Below are positions 60,747-64,000 of a stretch of 64,000 bases of DNA, piece by piece. Location of the stretch: the NCBI GenBank assembly GCA_050084515.1, contig CM114273.1:16492001-16556000 (forward strand). The letters are read 5' to 3'. The DNA comes from Blasia pusilla. Taxonomy: Eukaryota; Marchantiophyta; Marchantiopsida; Blasiales. The notes below the pieces were generated by a model, which saw only the letters and a list, made by a program, of their open reading frames with translations, searched no databases and had not been told where the DNA came from. The first letter of the stretch is position 1; each line of letters starts with the position of its first letter. Made by a program: the position numbers and the translations under genes.

Positions 60747-63700
60747 CTAAGTACATCGAGGACAAACCCACCTTCCAGTAGGAACAACATCCAAACGTGG
60801 AGTCAAACACATCATGTGCCAACCCCTAGAACACCGATCACACACCAACATACGGGCTGGGTTACCAGCAGACCCACACAACATGCACCTCAAGCTAGCA
60901 CGTATCATGGCTAAGCTTGGGTCAACAATACCATCCACATTTGGAAGATGACATGGCGCAAAATTACGCACATGGTCCTTCCAAACAACTCCATCACGAC
61001 CCTCAAACATAAGAACTCCGAAGCTAACACCTCACGACTCAGTAAAATAGTGCGCCTGCCGTCACATCCAACGTTGTCGGGAAATCTGCTGCAAATAGAC
61101 ATAGTCCCCACATGGAACCTACTTAATCGATGGTCGATAACCTCCACCCGAATGGTTGCATACCAAACGTATCCCTGTGTTGAGCAATGGCAAGATTCTC
61201 AAAGGTCGTTGGCATAACTCTCCGAAAGAGCTCCGCCCACGAGAACACACCCTCATCCACATCTCTGGGTCATCAAGGTTCACCACCTCACTAGACTCCC
61301 GACAAATTCTTGCTGGCAAGTCTGGATCTCGGCCGTATAACAGAAAAATAAGGTGAGAAGGAAGCCAAGGATGCTTGGCGATCGAACCTATACCCCATGG
61401 CTAACCATGGCAACTAAATATCCCAGTCTCCAAGATGCCCTTCTCTAGGCCATACTTGCGCAATGCCCTCTTCACCGCCTGAACCACACGCTCAGCCAAA
61501 CCATCCGCCTCGGATGATCTCGAGACGTGGTCCGATGATCAATCAACGCCTTGTCACACAAGACCTGAAACTCACCCTGAAACTCAGACCTGGTCGGTCA
61601 AGACTTGGTGGTGCACCAAAATGACTAAGCACTCTATCCGAAACGATACGCCGTTCCTCACTTGCCTTGTCCGTAATGCCACCAACTCAATCCACTTGAG
61701 AAGTGCTCCACCATCACCAACACATATCGATGATGTCGCATACCAACGGTAACGGTCCCCAAAGTCCACACTCCAACGGTAACCCAACCCCATAATAGGC
61801 AAGGGGTGTAATTGTGGTGTAGGGGCATTAAATGATGCCTCACCCGGTCACAAACCATACAACGTGACACCAATCGCTACACTGAGTATGCATGCCACGC
61901 CACCAATACCGCCAAGGAGTAAGCTATACGAATGCTTTACCCCAAAATGTCCCAACTCCTCATGGGCATGTCGCACAATGCGCTCTCTCTCGAGCCAAAT
62001 GTGGCACTACTCGTACTCTACCATCCTCCCACACGCGGAGAATATGTGTTCCTCCAATCGATACCTCTTAGCACGTTGAAGAACACGGTCTCGCTCCTTG
62101 GCACTCACTATGCCTGGCACCCTCTGGTCCGTAGGAACTCCAACACCAACGCATCATCATGAATATCACGCTGATGATCCGTACCACCATCTCCAACCTT
62201 AGGATCTCAAGGTGGCCATCTACCCCGACTAGAGTAAGATATCATGTGGTCCTCCATACTAGAGTCCACCTAACCAACATAAAAGGCGGATGCATGCCAA
62301 CCTGGCACCATCTCCTCATCAACCTCGCCATGCCATCTAGCCCCGCTTGTATCCTCTTGGCTAGTACATGGGTTCCTACTCAACCCATCAAGATCAAGGT
62401 TGGCAACTCCAGGTCTATGTACCACATGGAAGTCATACTCTGTAAGATAAGAGCCCACCGTGCAAGCTTCCTGTAAGCTTGTCCGACTCCATCAACCACT
62501 TGAGCTGATGATCAGTAACAAGGGTAAAGCGTGCCAAACAAGTAACACCTAAAGTGTGCCACACCCACACTCTTCGCCAAGCACTCTCCCTCATATGAAC
62601 TATAGCGCGACTCCACTGCATTATTCGAACGATTTGCATAGGCCACCACAAACTCCATGTGCTCATCATCATGTTGTGTCAACACCGCTCCAAGTCCCAA
62701 CCTACTCCAATCAGTGTGTAATGAAATGGGCGCCCCGATAGGTCTCCTCAAGATAGGCGCCGCCACCAATCGGGCGTTAAGCTCCACAAAGCTCTCTCCC
62801 GATCATCTCCCAAAGTGCCACTCTTGATCTGATTTCAGCAATTGGTTCAAAGGCTTTGCCATATCACTAAATCCCTTCACATACCTCCGATAGTAGTTTG
62901 CCAATCCCATGAATGCTCGAACTCTACTCACATCTATTGGAAGCGGAATAAGTGCAATAGCCTCCACCTTTGCTTGCTGAACTCCCAAACCACCTGGATA
63001 GATCACATGACCCAAGTACTCAACATCCTCATGGAAGAACTTACACTTTCCTGGATGCAAACGTAGACCATGAGCTTTCAACCGCTCAAACACCATCTGC
63101 AAATGTATGTGATGCTCCTCCACCGTGTTACTAAACACCAAGATATCATCAATGTAACACCGAACAAAATCCAACCCTGCTAGGATCCTGTCCATCACTC
63201 TTTGAAACTCGGCAGGTGCATTCTTCAACCCAAAGGGTAAGAATTTCCACTGGTACAAACAATCCTTGCCATGAGAGTTGACACCCCAAAATCTTTGTCT
63301 TGGCCTTGTCACTCTCCGAATCGGCAATTGATGGTATCTCGCCGAAGATCCAAAACTGAAAATCTTTGCCTGTCCCACCACATCAAAGATCTCTCAGGTG
63401 TAGGCATGGCATACCTATCGGCCTTGGTTTGCCGATTGATAGGACGGTAATCTCCACACATCCGCCTATCCGTGTAGTTGCCATGCATATCCTTTTAGCA
63501 GCATGACAAAGTGGCGATGCATACTCTCCATGCGACAACTCCACTAATCCAGCCTCCAAAAGGTCCAACGTCCTACTCTGAATCAAGTCCCTCTCCATAT
63601 CACTATATCGGTAGGGACGACGGAAGATTGGCGTATCACTAGCCAAATCAATCCGTATACCGGGTCCAACCAGAGAACCCAACTCCTTCATGCTAAAGGC

Positions 63701-63826
63701 AAAACAACTCCTATAAGTACGTAGGAACTGTGTCAAGCGTCGTTTCTCACCTCCCGTCAGCTTGGGCCCAAGTAATGGCTCCCAAGTCTCCTCCACTAGC
63801 ACACTAGAGGGAGAGGACGATGCCAT
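60747..63826 (-). pseudogene. Ty3/gypsy pol with C-terminal PHD finger (broken)
   Basis: Minus strand, N to C. 63826-63383: RT N-terminal region with PIFRRPYRYSDMERDLIQSR and LLEAGLVELSHGEYASPL. 63381-62803: RT core with LPFGLKNAPAEFQRVMDRIL, the catalytic YIDD in RCYIDDILVFSN, and FMGLANYYRRYVKGFSDMAK. 62787-62433: RNase H with HTDWSRLGLGAVLTQ and LVTDHQLKWLM. 62458-62270: tether FHVVHRPGVANLDLDGLSRN. About 62050-61584: integrase pieces (CMVCDRVR zinc-site end, YRWSVDFGDRYR with the first catalytic Asp, VLTDQ). 61010-60747: a Cys4-His-Cys3 PHD finger, CMLC-CDRC-HMMC-CPRC, ending in a stop. Many frameshifts. The N-terminal gag-protease part lies beyond the right edge. Confidence 0.88.
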
Positions 63827-64000
63827 TGGCTACTACGCAACCCCCTCACAAGATGGTACACCCTTAGCTACACCATCATCTGAGCAAATAACTCCCCCAC
63901 CAGCATGAGCAACCAACTCCACATGCCCGGCCATATCATCCCATCTACTCCAAGGATGCAAAATACTACTCTCCTCGCCCCCAGCCGATGCGTCTACCGT
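63827..64000 (-). pseudogene. Upstream part of the Ty3/gypsy polyprotein, cut by the window edge
   Basis: Minus-strand sequence remains partly open and acidic (segment SRWDDMAGHVELVAHAGGGV), with a TAG TAG pair just before the RT frame. It is presumably the protease-RT linker; the rest of the element lies outside. Confidence 0.4.

Noticed and set aside
1-64000. CRISPR arrays, bacterial operons, rRNA genes
   Set aside because: Repeats here are tandem or inverted without regular spacers, genes are spliced, and no rRNA or complete tRNA sequence is visible.

Overview
This window is nuclear DNA from a land plant. It has spliceosomal genes with many short introns, long AT-rich intergenic tracts, and plant transposons of nearly every class (Helitron, CACTA, hAT, Ty3/gypsy, non-LTR). 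Three conserved host genes can be reconstructed exon by exon: a Rab GDP dissociation inhibitor (minus, 291-5107, 13 exons, 444 aa), a PLAC8-family protein (plus, 42815-44788, 3 exons, 234 aa) and a soluble ABCI19/20/21-type ABC ATPase (minus, 47067-49193, 7 exons, 326 aa). PLAC8 and the ABC gene converge. I cannot name the species.

Layout. 1-6.2 kb: the GDI gene and its CT-rich leader/promoter. 6.5-17.5 kb: a roughly 10.9 kb Helitron on the minus strand, with a recognisable 3' hairpin and CTAG end, a Rep-helicase gene broken at both catalytic centres, tandemly multiplied N-terminal exons, and a captured GT34 (xyloglucan xylosyltransferase-like) gene fragment. Related direct repeats of about 170 bp lie on both sides of it. 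17.5-40 kb: gene-poor AT-rich DNA containing a 7.08 kb CACTA element with perfect 3-bp target duplications (29672-36753), a probable second decayed CACTA (20842-28277), a 183-bp mini-Helitron (36916-37098), and several near-perfect hairpins. 40-42.1 kb: a 5'-truncated non-LTR-like reverse transcriptase. 42.8-49.2 kb: the PLAC8 and ABC genes. 49.2-59 kb: a transposon-rich stretch with two opposed Helitron 3' ends, an isolated FAM91-like exon, a SINE-like tRNA-related segment, and a degenerate hAT transposase with satellite-like repeats. 59.4-64 kb: an LTR-like segment and a decayed Ty3/gypsy pol carrying a C-terminal PHD finger, running off the right edge.

The host genes are housekeeping-type and not functionally linked. 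What stands out is the record of transposition: exon capture by at least one Helitron, decay with Gln-to-stop changes consistent with cytosine deamination, clustered Helitron ends, and fold-back sequences that could feed small-RNA production. I found no CRISPR, tRNA or rRNA gene, and nothing I can claim as a wholly new system.
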